Positions 11,691 through 23,923 of a stretch of DNA of 64,000 bases are shown here, one piece after another. Under the pieces are notes generated by a model. That model saw nothing but the letters and a program-made list of their open reading frames with translations, was not told the origin of the DNA and made no database searches. Every line of letters begins with the position of its first letter. Within the stretch, counting starts at the first letter, position 1. The stretch is taken from positions 20,677,809 through 20,741,808 of the forward strand of contig OX424559.1 of NCBI GenBank assembly GCA_949152475.1, given 5' to 3'. A program made the translations under genes and the position numbers. This stretch comes from Terebella lapidaria (lineage: Eukaryota > Annelida > Polychaeta > Terebellida > Terebellidae).

Positions 11691-13125
11691 AATTGTTCCC
11701 TAACGAAAAAAAACCACGCACGATCACTATACTTTTCTCGGTTGTTTTATTCTCAATCATACCAAAATGTTGACATTTGATTAATTCTTTTTTGAGCAAA
11801 TATAGGACTACGCTTTTGCGTTTTAGAAAGTGCCACCTTTGAGCCTTCAATTTGATGTGTGAGATAACTCATCAACGACATATAGCTGATAATTCGTCGC
11901 GCGCGAATTATTCTATGCCGCCGCATAGAATAGTCGTTACCACAAAAATATTGGTTAAAAAATATAATTACATCAATAAACGTGCAAGTTGGCGTCAAAT
12001 CTACGTGCTATTATATATATCATCAGGTCTGAAGTCACTGTAAAAAATATTATCCGGCACTTGTCATAAGAAGTGAAGAGATAGATCCAGACATGTTGAC
12101 AAAATGAGTGATATCGCAAGACCACACATTTTGTGGCATTGATTGTGATCATGGGATGAACTATTAGCGTGTCAAACAGAGATTTCTGGACAGGGGATAT
12201 GCCTTAAAGTTCCGTCGTCAGACTTTTATTTATTGACAATTCACATGAATACAAGAAAATGTACAAAGAACCGTGTTGTCTCGGATTTTGTTTACTTGTT
12301 GCCGCCGAGAATATTCTGCACTAACGCCGAGAGGCGGCGTTGCCGCCCAGAACAGGCGTGAAACGGCCGTTTGCCGCCGAGAATAGGCGAAACCATTACC
12401 TGGTGTGAATATTGGCGGGAGGAGGTGGGGGGGGGGGGATACGCGTATCTGTGGGCGCAGAGGTGCATGGATCCTCCCTTTGTCTGCATGTCAGTGCAGA
12501 ATAGTCAGTAGGCCTACGTTGCACAATGTCGCCCATTATCATACAACGGAGTGCCCGGAATCCCGCATTTGAGTTGTAGATCTACTGCTATAGGGTGATT
12601 TAGCCAAAATAATAGGCCCACAAAATTGCAGTAGGCCTAGGGGTGGATATAACTGCAATGCAACGTAACACACAACCTACACAGTCAATGAGGTTATGAG
12701 GTTATTAGCTGTACATATATGCCGGGTATATTTTTTAGCAAGAAGTGGTTATTAGCTGTACATTCGGACAAAGTATATTTTTTTGCATGATTTCACAGTG
12801 ACATTTTTATCACTTTTCACAATGATTGGTATTTTGTCTTACTGTTGCAGTTGAGTCATGTAAAACATGTGGTATGATAATATACTGATTCAAACTTTCA
12901 AGTATACTCCATTTATGGCACTAAAATTCGTATAAAATATTATGTACAGCTAATAGCACGAACGAAGTATACTCCCATGATTGGAGTCGTTGGTGTGTAG
13001 TCTTTTCTATTGATGAAAAGTCAATAATATTGCGGAAACAGGTAAAGGTGGTCACATTGGTCTCAAGTTATGGACGGCTATGCCAAAAAATAAACGAGCC
13101 ATGCAGGAGACGCACACCATTGCGG
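11691..13125. other. No gene recognised
   Basis: Contains a GC-rich patch with repeated 'gccgccgagaata' words at 12300-12390, a G run at about 12428-12438, and two 'attagctgtaca' words at 12708-12760 of the family also seen at 5.2-5.5 kb. No supported coding region. Confidence 0.35.
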
Positions 13126-13126
13126 A

Positions 13127-13127
<1 letters not shown>

Positions 13128-13221
<94 letters not shown>
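13128..13221. repeat. (AT)n microsatellite
   Basis: An uninterrupted AT dinucleotide run of about 94 bp. Short open frames of alternating Ile and Tyr across it are artefacts. Confidence 0.95.
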
Positions 13222-13225
<4 letters not shown>

Positions 13226-14180
13226 TCCTTTGCGAGAAGTCGGATCTGAGATCCAAAATATATACAAAAGATTATTTCCCACTGAACTATACTGCCCCTG
13301 GTGAGTGATCAGCACAACACGGCCAGCAAACCCAGATGATTTTTGTCTAACAGTTTGGCCCGTATGGGGGCAGCACTTTAACGAGCGATCGCGGCCTGGT
13401 CTCACGGTCTGAGATGCAGTGGGCTTGCCCAGGGCCGGATCTGGGGAAGAAATCTGACAGATCTATGGACAAATTGTCACTGAAGCGAGCAAAGCTACTC
13501 CGTGTAGGGGGGGGGGGGGGTGTAGGTGTGTGTGTGTGTTTTAAATTGGGTCTCTTGAACCTATGAGACATGTTTTGATGAGGTAAAACAGACATTTGAA
13601 AATTAGTGTAACTCAAAATACTATTCAATTGTCGAAGAATTATTTCTAATGACGTCGAACAAATCATATTCATCTTTTATATGTTCAAACTTCACAATTC
13701 AGAATTGACACCCCGAATTGATTCTCTATCTAGCACGTCCAGAATTGATTTTTTTTTTAAATCTATACTGGCATTCAAACTAATGATTAAGAATGCTGCT
13801 AACATAAATATGTCTAAAATTATGTAATACCGTCTGGAGAATATCGAGTTGTGTTTACATTACAGAGAATCCATGTATACATGCAAATTAAATCATACAT
13901 CATGAATATTTTCCAACTTATTAGATATATTTTTACAACAATAACTTAAGTGTAAGTGTTTAAACATTGTCGTTATAAATATGTTAACATGCTAGATGTA
14001 GCGGGAAACACCAAAAATTCTTCACGGTGAATTCACGGTGAATTCATAACATAGCCGATAGTCGGGTCTTTGTTTTCATCGAGGGCAGCATGTAAAAATT
14101 TCACTTCGTTCATGAATCCCACGGGAATTGTTGGCCGAGAGACCACGCGTGGTCAGTACATAACGCTTAGCGCACCACCA
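13222..14180. other. No gene recognised
   Basis: A G run followed by GT repeats at 13507-13540 and AT-rich sequence up to 14000. A direct repeat 'tcacggtgaat' occurs twice at about 14024-14046. Confidence 0.3.
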
Positions 14181-14194
14181 CTGACGGCCACCTG

Positions 14195-14300
14195 TTAGGG
14201 TCACAGAGCGCTCCTGACATATCTTGACCTAATGCTGTGATATCGGGGTTTAATTCCCGGCCCCTCAGGGCCGGGTATATGTGATTGTCGTTGACCTCAT
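14195..14300 (+). repeat. Possible tRNA-derived SINE remnant
   Basis: A 'gggtcacagagcgctcctgac' stretch resembling an A-box region is followed about 45 bp later by 'ggggtttaattcccggccc', close to a B-box (GGTTCRANTCC) with its flanking arm. The body is too degenerate to be a working tRNA gene. A SINE head is the simplest reading, but chance is possible. Confidence 0.3.
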
Positions 14301-15780
14301 CCCATGTATTTCCTGTCTTCCGACTTCACCAGACGACTCTCTTACATTCAGCATACACTGGTGTTGGTTTCGCGAATTTGAAATAGAAGCCGATATATTC
14401 TGTTAAGCTGATACAAAAGCATTGCTAATAATAATTCTTCAAACAACAATCATCATATGACAATGGAAACTGATGTTTTAAATTAGATCGCATGTCGAAT
14501 GCGCAAGTGCAATTACCGATTCTCCTGCCAGTTATCTTAGAACTCGCAAAGTATGACCGCTCCAATTGTGTGGTTGTAATTACTGTAATTACTTATATTG
14601 CTACGCCAAGAAGTAACCACTAGAAATATGTTGTATTGCAGCGGTTAACAAGGACGAATTACTTTTAAGCATTTTAGACAATAGTTTTAGATACTCATTC
14701 CGAATTATTTCGACTGTGTTGAGCTAATATTAAGCCATTTCTCTCGAAACGACCAGGGACTAATTGTCGCAGCGCATGTGCATGTGTATGAGGTCTATGA
14801 ATCTAGGCGGAGAGTAGGCAGAGTAGGCCCCTTAAATTCCGATCCGCAAGAGAGTGTACACTCTGGCTTCAATGGCTTGGCTCAGTCGGATGCCCGCATA
14901 TCCAACTCCTGATACATCCCTGCCCCTCCCCCCCCCCCGCCCAATTCTCACTGCATATCGCTCGAAACACGGCATCCTACAGGGAGGGGAATACACGGCC
15001 CTATACGTCTACATGGTCTACGGATATTTGTCCGGCATGACGCCCGGTAGGACTACTACTATATTCGTGGCAAGTTGAATGGGCAACGAGCGATCCCACG
15101 GTGGTCATACGTTGCGCGCTATTGTGCGGGCTTCGATGTATTCTGTGAAATGTAATTGTACTACTGTACATGTACTCTGATTTTCTCTAACTCGTTTTTC
15201 ACTGATATTATTTCGATGCTAAATGATATCATATTATAACTTAGCATATTCATCTGGGTATCATACGGCAAATTTTTGCATAATTTTAGATTTCCAACTC
15301 GAGAATTGAAAAAGCTGGTAATCTACCCCAATGCTGTTAAGTTTCAGTCCCAATATCGTATATATGCCAAGCTATGGGCCTAGTGTGCAGGAACTATACA
15401 TTTGTTCATTGTAATAGGCCTGCACATATTCATCAAATCCTGCCACCTGTTTATGAATATTTAAAGGGAGTGGAAATTGGTTTTTGTTCATCATTCTTGA
15501 TAGGCTGTTATGCCCTATCGATAATTTTCTTGCATATCTACGGGAAGGGTTTAGACCTGGTTAGATTGTGGAAAGTCTTAAGAATATTATAAAGGCGTTT
15601 CGTGTGCCTATATATGTTTGGAGGATATTGGTAATGCCGCGTGTTAAACTGGAAGATAGGTTCTGGGGAGACTTATGGAACTGGAATTCAGTAGGATGTT
15701 TTTAACAGAGCTGCCGACGGATAGTAAACTCACGGTCAAAGACCGGTACCTGGGTACTGCCATGGCGATCTAACAAGGAT
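14301..15780. other. No gene recognised
   Basis: AT-rich with a C-rich run at 14922-14940. About 15230-15350 carries a partial copy of the inverted-repeat family present at 15.8-16.4 kb (shared 'aatctaccccaatg' and 'gggtatcat'). Confidence 0.4.
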
Positions 15781-15784
15781 ACGG

Positions 15785-16362
15785 TACATCTGAAGTCAAA
15801 TTCATCTATCAGTGAAACACGCTTTTTGGCCGTAGTTTGTTTTGGATATTCAGATCAACTTGAAATTTGGTGTGTCTTCATTGGGTATCATCCCGTAATT
15901 TTGCACCAAATTTCAGAATTCTATCTCAAAAAATGAAAAAGTTTGCAATCTACCCCAATGTTTAATTTCAGTCCAAATAGGATCAAATAAATTCCAACAA
16001 ATTCATGGCTTTAATCGTGTTTATGCTCGTACAGAATGAACCTATTGCGCTGATTTTGGAGTCTGAATGCGTAGTTGATGTATATTAAGTTAGATATGTT
16101 TATTTTGAAAAACTATATAACTCGTACATCGAAAAAAAGTTGGGTTTTTATGCAGTCTCTGAAATTCCATGTAGAGGCTGAAATTTAACATTGGGGTGGA
16201 TTGCCAACTTCTTCAATCTTTTAGATAAAATTCTGAAATTTGGGGACAAATTACGGCATGATACATGATTAAGATACACAAAATTTCAGCTTGATACGAT
16301 GATCCAAAACAAAACTATAGCCAAAAAGCGGGTTTCACTGATAAATGAAGTTGCCTTTAAAT
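15785..16362. repeat. Inverted-repeat (foldback) element
   Basis: The arm at about 15785-15985 is the reverse complement, with scattered mismatches, of 16171-16362. Landmarks in the left arm are 'tatcagtgaaacacgctttt', 'atttcagaattctatctcaa' and 'aatctaccccaatgtttaat'; their complements appear in reverse order in the right arm. The centre is about 185 bp and contains no gene. Confidence 0.75.
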
Positions 16363-16639
16363 AGACTTGGAGGAGATAAATTGGCTGAGGATGTAACAGT
16401 TTCTCGCATCAGTTACTTTGATGTGGCTGATTGTCTGACTTTCTATTTGAACTGTATAAATATTAGTGCGACTTATTCATATGGAAATAAAACTGTGTAA
16501 TCACGTTTTATGGGACATCTTCTTACAATTTGAACTCGATATTCAGTATTGTGATTCCATGGAAAACATGTGCACATAAAAGGGCCGGGTTTTCTGCCAT
16601 GTTTTTCTAGAAACATGGCGTTATACTTGTACTATCTAC

Positions 16640-18480
16640 AGTCAAGATCTTCGTCGTGTAAACGCGATAGAGGAACACCTAAGAGAGGGGTAGCGCTGGT
16701 AATTAAGCCCCAGTCCCATATGAGGCCGGTACACTGCGGTAATACACGGTGAAGCACGGCAGCTGGGCCTCCAAGATCGGGGTGCTCCGGCATGAACCGG
16801 CATGTGTTTTGTGCGAAAATGATTCCGTTTAACCATGTTAAGCCCGGTGAGTATTGAAGCCGACATTAGCACGGCTCATCACGGCAGATCAAGATGGAGC
16901 CCTGGTTGAAGCCGGCACCAAAACGATATCAACACGGTGAATTCTGATATTCCCCGGAGGCCATCCAGTAACAAGCAAGCACGGTGTACCTCGATATAAG
17001 ACTGCCAATACCGGAGCAACACGGTGGTTGCCGGCAGTAACACGACGTCCGCATGGCTAATGCCGTTGTATCACGGCGGAGCCCCGCTAGAGCCCCGGCG
17101 TTTCACGATAAACCCCAATTGATAATAAATATTTGAATAATTTAATGGAATGTCTTTCATTTTGAAATTAGATTTGTTTCACTACGATAAATGGTATAAG
17201 AAATTAAAAATAAATTAAGTAGAGCGGAGTTATTAGAAAAACAAGAAAGTGAATATGAAGAGTAAATATTTTGGAGGTTAATACACTACATTGAAGGTGG
17301 TTGAAAATTTTATATCCATATATTCTGAATTTCTTATACGAGTGTAAATGTGCGGAATCTTGCACCATGTGTACTTCTATATACCGATCAGAAAATAGAG
17401 AATTGATCAGGGCACATGAATTACATTTCAAATGTTAAGATTGTTTCAACATTCGTTGCCCTCTCGTCACATGAAAATACATTAATGAACTCGTGGTCAT
17501 TGCTTGGTTCTGAATGAAACGTTCATAATGTAATTGTTAACATTTTCCAACAACTGTCAAATTGTCAAATTCTATGTACAGAAGAGTTTGTACAGTTTCT
17601 AACTATTCAAAGAGAGTCCTTTGACTGTAATCCTCAAAAGCGCAATGAAATGAACATACATGTACATGTATATTGAAATTCAGGTTATTTGAGGCTTTTC
17701 ACGACTCTCATAATTTAAGAGGTGAGAAAAAAAAGATAAGAAAATCTAGCCCAAGGCTATAAACCATCATGCGTCTTGAAATAAATGAATTTGTATTTAA
17801 ACAATAAGCCTTTAATTTTTATCAGTTCTTTTTATGAAGTAACAAAGAAGTTTTAACGCCGCGTGTAACCGTGTTGGTTCCGGCTGTCAGTCGTGTTTCT
17901 CCTGCAGTCTCCGTGACGAAAGGTCATTCACCGTGTCTTCCACCGGCCTATGCCGTGTTGACATTGGGCCCCATCGTAATGGTCACCGTATTTCACCGCC
18001 ATGAACCGTATAATGCCGTCCTGTACCGTGCATATAATTCCTCGACCGTGTATCAACGTGTTGGTGCTATGTGGCCTCCGGTGACAAACGGGACTTATCG
18101 TGTTCCACAAAGAAAATCTATGGGACCCAGGTCCACCACGGCGCCAACCGCAACTCACCGGCGCTGCTACATTTCATCACATCGCCAACACGGCGTCACA
18201 CGGTGCTTGCCGGAAAGAGTCACAGAGCCGGTGCATCCCGGATGTTTTTGAAAGTTAAAAACCTCCGGGCTCGACTGACGGTCACTTGCGGTGCACCATT
18301 TTCAACCCCGGAGCATCACGTCACATCCTGACTCATTCCGACGTCCACACGGCGTCAACACGGTGCAAAGGCCGTTCAACCCCGGCACTCCTCCGGGATG
18401 CACCTTGTTCCACCGGTAGCTATATGGGACTGTACCTTAACTACATACATAAACTTAGAAGATCAGGGAGGGGATAATTT
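16640..18480. repeat. GC-rich repeat with CACGGTG motifs, roughly inverted halves
   Basis: 16700-17110 and 17860-18430 are dense in 'cacggtg', 'ccggcat' and their complements every 20-30 bp, separated by an AT-rich 750-bp spacer. The outer edges match in inverted orientation around 'agtcccatatgaggccgg' on the left and its diverged complement near 18418 on the right. A further copy of the left edge lies at 18706-18779, outside the giant element. The text at 16760-16790 is the uninterrupted form of the site that the giant element occupies. Confidence 0.55.
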
Positions 18481-18700
18481 ATAACTGATTATCCTAACGA
18501 AGCAATAGATGGTTTGCTACTGCTCAACTCAACGTCATTTATCAAAATAATTTACTGGACGGCAACACCTTGAGTGGACGGCAATACAATACCAATCTTA
18601 TTCTCAAAACAGGATTATGACGTCATCTGCAAAGCATCTATACGAAATCTGACATATGCACTTGCTTGTTTAAACCGCTTTCTGGAGACATTTCGCGATG
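18481..18700. other. AT-rich spacer
   Basis: No feature seen between the CACGGTG repeat and the copy that flanks the giant element. Confidence 0.4.
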
Positions 18701-18773
18701 CTATTTGTTAAGCCAGTCCCATATGAGGCCGGTGCGTTGCGGCCATACACGGTGAAACACGGCAGCTGGGCCT

Positions 18774-18779
18774 CGAAGA
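18774..18779. other. Target-site duplication CGAAGA, left copy
   Basis: CGAAGA directly precedes TATGCCGTGCC. The same hexamer follows the mirrored end at 48127-48132. The flanks gggcct on the left and tcggggtgctcc on the right rejoin across one CGAAGA into the sequence seen uninterrupted, with a few mismatches, at 16760-16790. Confidence 0.75.
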
Positions 18780-19600
18780 TATGCCGTGCCGACAGTTTCA
18801 AAACTTTCGGAGCGCGCAGTGACACTCCCACTGCGCGCTCCGAGAGTCTCAGAGCGCGCAGTGAAATCTCGGAGCGTGCTGGGACATTTGGGAGCGCGCA
18901 GTGAGAACTGTCAGAGTGTGCTGGTGAATCTGGGAGCGCGCAGTGAAATCTCAGAGCGTGCTGGGACATCTGGGAGCGCGCAGTGAAATCTCAGAGCGTC
19001 TTGGTAAGTCTGGGAGCGCGCAGTGAGAACTGGAAACACTCCCACTGCGCGCTCCGAGAGTCTCAGAGCGCGCAGTGAAATCTCGGAGCGTGCTGGGACA
19101 TTTGGAAGCGCGCAGTGAGAACTGTCAGAGTGTGCTGTTGAATCTGGGAGCGCGCAGTGAAATCTCAGAGCGTGCTGGGACATCTGGGAGCGCGCAGTGA
19201 AATCTCAGAGCGTCTTGGTAAGTCTGGGAGCGCGCAGTGAAAACTGGAAGCACTCCCACTGCGCGCTCCGAGAGTCTCAGAGCGCGCAGTGAAATCTCGG
19301 AGCGTGCTGGGACATTTGGGAGCGCGCAGTGAGAACTGGAAACACTCTCACTGCGCGCTCCGAGAGTCTCAGAGCGCGCAGTAAAATCTCAGAGCGTCTT
19401 GGTAAGTCTGGGAGCGCGCAGTGAGATCTGGAAACACTCCCACTGCGCGCTCCGGGAGTCTCAGAGCGCGCAGTGAAATCTCATAGCATGCTGGGACATT
19501 TGGGAGCGCGCAGTGAGAACTCTCAGACCGTGCTGGTGAATCTTGGAGCGCGCAGTGATATGTGAAAGCGTATTAGGTTTTCTGGGAGATTGCAGTGATC
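18780..19600 (+). repeat. Left terminal array of the giant element (~40-bp units)
   Basis: After an 18-bp unique tip the segment is a tandem array of 40-42-bp units, each starting 'ggagcgcgcagtga'. Two types alternate: one continuing 'aatctcagagcgtgctggg', the other 'gaactgtcagagtgtgctgg'. Local inversions (cccactgcgcgctccgagag) recur every few units, making small hairpins. Units decay after 19500 toward the promoter of the integrase gene. Repeated units at both ends could be transposase binding sites (inference). Confidence 0.85.
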
Positions 19601-19640
19601 GAGCAGTGATCTCGCGCTGCCAAATTTCCCGCTCTGAGAG

Positions 19641-19654
19641 CTATATATATATAG
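19641..19654 (+). promoter_or_regulatory. TATA box of the integrase gene
   Basis: A ctatatatatatag block lies 32-45 bp upstream of the first ATG (19686) and about 75 bp upstream of the second (19731), immediately inside the left terminal array. If transcription starts about 30 bp downstream (~19680), the first ATG would be at the very 5' end of the mRNA, which favours 19731 as the start. Confidence 0.5.
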
Positions 19655-19730
19655 TCGCGTCACTTGGATCAAAAGCGGGACACGAATGCTGGTTTTTCGG
19701 CATTTTATGTTTGACTGTCTTGCATGTAAC

Positions 19731-22153
19731 ATGTCAGATATATCGCGTTTCCTTGATGTAGCAAACGAACTTCTGATTGATATTAAACGCCGACAAGATT
19801 CATTGGACCCAAATGTACATGAATATTTTTATAAGAGGCTGAAGATTGTAGACACTGCTGTTTCACGCTTATTATTGAAGGAAGTATCCAGTTCTCCTGC
19901 AGCCCAAATCAAGGTAAGAACGAGAGATCAATAGCCTGAAAATGTATGAGAGATGCTATTTTTTTTCACATTTTGTCCCACACCTAATGGCATGGCGTAA
20001 CGTCCGTCTTCGTCCATCAAAAATTAGGATATTTAAAGACTGGAACAGATTTGTGAAAATCACCAAATAGTCCAACCTTCAAACCATTCAAAATGGGCAC
20101 ACCTTCTATTTGTCTGAGCTTACCGAACCTATGGTACTCCTATGTTGTTTGAACATAGAACACAAATAGCCTAACATACCAAGAGGCAACAATTAGCTGA
20201 CCACTCTTTTACTGACCATTTCATATACTCACAACCCAAATCTTATATATGTGTTTCTGATACATTTATACTAACAATATGTTGACAACTGGTGTCAAAG
20301 TGACATTGTCACTCCTTCTAAGGCGATATTGATTTTCTGTTACATTCTTCACTAGGTCAAATGAATTTTACCTTCTATGACTTCTTGTCATAGATTTGGA
20401 ATAATTCTATTTGGAATAACATTTCTTAGACCCTTCAAGGGCTCTTTCAAAAAAAATGTTCTAAATCAAATTACACTGTGTTTTAAATGAGCCCGTAAAT
20501 GTGTTTGACCGTCAATTTATTTTGTCTTAAAATGCCAATTTATGGATGCACTTGAATTAGTCATTCGGTGATCTTGAAATCAAAACGGTCATATTGCCGT
20601 TTTTGTCAGCCATTTCTGTTGGCCTTATTACAATTGTCGGCCATTTAATATTATTACAATCCTATGGTGATTTGGAATTTGGTCTTCGATAAACTTGAAA
20701 GGTCAAAACGGCCTCATTATATTCTTCCTGTAATATTTATAGCCCTGAGATCACGTTTTATCCTTTTATTTTTGTGTCAATAGAAATAGATCTAAGATAT
20801 GAATTCATATATATCTATTTATTCCAGGATTTATTGGCAGAGTACCAATCGTTAGTACGAAGAATATCTTCTGAAGTAAAAGGGAGGCGTGTACGCTTGC
20901 TTCGCGGTAATATCAATAGAGGAGCGTATCAATCACAAACTCGGTCATCTGGTGGAAGACCAAAGTTCATCGTTACTAGAGAACAACTGGAACGTCTGTT
21001 TGCCTTGAATTTTTCTTGTTCTCGGATTTCCACTTTGCTTGGGATAAGTCGCGTCACGCTGTGGCGTCGGCGGAAAGAATTTAGACTTCTTAAACAGTAC
21101 ACCGATATAACAGATGATGACATTGACATAATTGTTTCAAACTATAGAGAGGAGCACCCCTTCACTGGAGAAAGAGAGTTGATAGGACATATAAGGAGTT
21201 GTGGGCTAAGCATTCAAAGATTCAGAGTACGAGAGAGTATTCAGCGATGTGATCCAATCAACACGGCTCTAAGGTGGAACGAGCCTCTTAAACGCAGACC
21301 TTACTCCGTACCTGCCCCTAATGCTCTCTGGCATATAGACTCGAACCTGAAGCTTATCAGGTGGGGCTTCGTCATCCAAGGAGGAATTGATGGATATTCA
21401 AGGTTTATCGTGTATATGCATTGCAGCTTAGACAACAAAGCAGCTACAACATTTGATTTATTCAAAAAGGCCGTTAATGATTTTGGACTTCCCTCCCGTG
21501 TGCGTTGTGACTACGGAGGTGAAAATCAAATGGTGGGCAGATATATGCTGGAAAATCGTGGACTCAACAGAGGAAGCATTCTCACCGGACCAAGCACACA
21601 TAACACTCGCATTGAACGGATTTGGAGAGAATCCGGCAGATCTGTCATTCACTTGTTTTCTCGCATTTTCTCTTTTCTGGAAAATAGGCTCAAGTCACTA
21701 GACCTAACAAATCCAGTCCATCTGTTCAGTTTGCAATACATATATCTGCCACGAATTAACAGAGCAACCAAGGAGTGGATTTCTGCTTGGAACAGTCATC
21801 CGTTGTCCAGCTGTAAAAATCTGTCACCCCTTCAAATGAGAGAACGAGGATTTCTGGAAAATTACTCGAGCACCACGGACACTGTGTGTGAAACGTTCCG
21901 CCCGTCTGGTCCTTCGTCCTCACTGGATGAGTTCGGAATAGATGTTGACGAAACACCACCAGACAATGACGACGAAGAAAATGACGATGGACGCCCTCTG
22001 CAGTTGCCTCGTGTTAACTTGCCCATAAGTAATGAGATAGGCCACGAACTACTCCAGGAAAAAATTGATCCTTTGCAGCAAGACGACAACTACGGCATAA
22101 ATTTGTACAACGATTGTGTTTCAATTCTCACTGCTCATATAAATTCGCTATGA
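19731..22153 (+). CDS. DDE integrase/transposase (rve fold), two exons
   Basis: Exon 1 runs 19731-19913 (or from ATG 19686) and ends AAG|gtaaga. The 914-bp intron ends ttccag. Exon 2 is 20828-22153. Both junctions are phase 0, giving about 502 residues. Exon 1 is helical (SDISRFLDVANELL). Exon 2 has a helix-turn-helix (LGISRVTLWRRR), then an integrase core: WHID (Asp codon 21338), CDYGGEN (Asp 21509) and NTRIERIWRE (Glu 21614). Residue offsets are 57 and 35, the D,D(35)E arrangement of the retroviral integrase superfamily. All three catalytic residues are intact. The C-terminus is acidic (DNDDEENDD). It resembles a widely dispersed animal integrase-like family, probably related to IS3EU-type transposons; that assignment is from memory. 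AATAAA lies at 22675. It sits just inside the left terminal array. Confidence 0.85.
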
Positions 22154-23775
22154 AATTGGTTTTATGTTTTGTCTACCTTTTTGTTTTGTTCATTGTTGTC
22201 AAGACCATTTTGTTCTGTCGAAACCAATGTTTTAAAAATTATGTAATACGTTTCAACATGATAGGGACACTGAAAACATCACGTGGAAATAGGGCGTGTT
22301 GATCACCACAATTTATACCTTCAAAATAATGCATGTCATATATTTAAAACAAAAAGTATCAAGCATATATTGGAAGATACTGATATGGCTGAACTTACAT
22401 TGCCTATCCAAACATTTTTACGAACCGACTTGTACACGGAAACATAGGTGTTTAGCTGTTTGGAATGAAAACTATTTGAATACTTTTGTGTACTAAACCC
22501 TCATGCATGTCCATTGAAATGTTCGTTGCTCGAATCAAAATGACTGCGTGTAAAAACATGAACCCTTTATCATTTATTGGCAATAACGATTCCTAAAGGG
22601 TGAGTTTCCAACCATATTCATGTATTTGTTGTATTAGTAATATATATTTTTTGTATTTATGTAGTAAACGACACAATAAATTTGGAATCGCGGAATGTAC
22701 ATTATTTTATTATTAAACGTTGAGTGATATAATTCCTACATTCGAACAACATACACATTGCACACATTTCTAGTCAAAAATAGCCAAATTGGTGGTAATA
22801 TCTAGCAAAATTTACACAATATTGAATTATAACGCTACTGATCATGATACACCTGTGTTGTGTATAGATCCATGTTTTTACATTCCATGACTGGAAAGAC
22901 GACGACAGACTTCGAAGTAACATTACTTACATATCAATTGTTCCCTGCCCGAAACATTACGATTATCATTACGATAACAAACAAAACTTCAAGTTTACAA
23001 CATATACATCAATCTTCTATCCAATGAGTTACTCATTATCTATGCATATTGTCATCACAAATCAATGGCGATACCATTTTGAGAATATATTTGTCATGAA
23101 ATAGGAACAGCCTTGAATATCTTAAATAGGTACCCATTACATATATATTCTCGTGATCAATAATAAGGTATTCAATCACAGTGTCCATCATCAACATGCA
23201 ATGGTGTAAATCACTACCGCACACTGGGGGAAGGGTGTGAATAGTTGCCGCAAGATGTTCGCTGCAGGCGGACCCATATTCGTTTGATGATTTTCAGACT
23301 TTCAAACAATCATCAAAATGAAATCATCAGCTCGAGAACAGAAAAGACATGAAAATTGAGTCATTTTCAACCAAATATTTTTTTCAATATTAACTGATGC
23401 AAAACAAAATCTGTAATTTTGTTATTTATCAATAAAACAATGCTAATTTTTCCAATACATGCATCCATATTATTTCATACTAGAAAGAAAATACCGAAAA
23501 TGCCCAAATCATATAGAATTTGTGACCCAAATTTTTAGAGAAAAAAAATTGCACACTGTTTCCTTAATAAATAAGCAGAATCTCAGGTCTTGTTTTGCAG
23601 CAGTTGTTATCAAGAACAATTGGCTAAAATGACCCATTCTATTGGTATTTTTTGGGTCAAAATACCCATATTTCCACATTAAAGAAAACATTTGATTCTT
23701 CACTTCTGTTTTCGAATGCACAATGTCATCATGATGATTGTTTCATAGTCCGAAAATCATCAAATGATTTACAAA
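22154..23775. other. 3' flank of the integrase gene; no further gene seen
   Basis: AT-rich. An AATAAA at 22675-22680 is a plausible polyadenylation signal for the integrase. Short open frames on both strands have no recognisable domain. Confidence 0.5.
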
Positions 23776-23780
23776 TTTCA

Positions 23781-23919
23781 GGCCCTGGGAGTGTGACGAC
23801 TTAGACTGAACCTCCTTAAGGTAGGCCGCTCCAAACAGTGAGGGGCGGGCTCTAAAATTTCTTTCTTTTTAAAATAAATAATGAGGCCCTCGGAGTGTGA
23901 CGACTTAGACTGAACCTCC
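23781..23919. repeat. 104-bp tandem duplication containing an empty TTAA site
   Basis: The text starting ggccctgggagtgtgacgac at 23781 repeats at 23885. The first copy is intact across cctccTTAAggtaggccgct (TTAA at 23816-23819). The second copy is interrupted at its TTAA by the element at 23924, and its remainder (ggtaggccgctccaaacag) resumes at 25008. Confidence 0.85.
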
Positions 23920-23923
23920 TTAA

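Noticed and set aside
13030..13308. Ile/Tyr-repeat proteins
   Set aside because: Artefacts of the AT microsatellite.
18670..19183. Ser/Arg/Ala-rich frames across the 40-bp arrays (also 47.1-48.6 kb)
   Set aside because: Repeat-derived on both strands, no start or splice context.
18780..19600. CRISPR array
   Set aside because: Units are contiguous tandem repeats without unique spacers, in an animal genome.
21453..21701. Overlapping small frames within the integrase exon
   Set aside because: Out-of-frame shadows of the D,D(35)E core.
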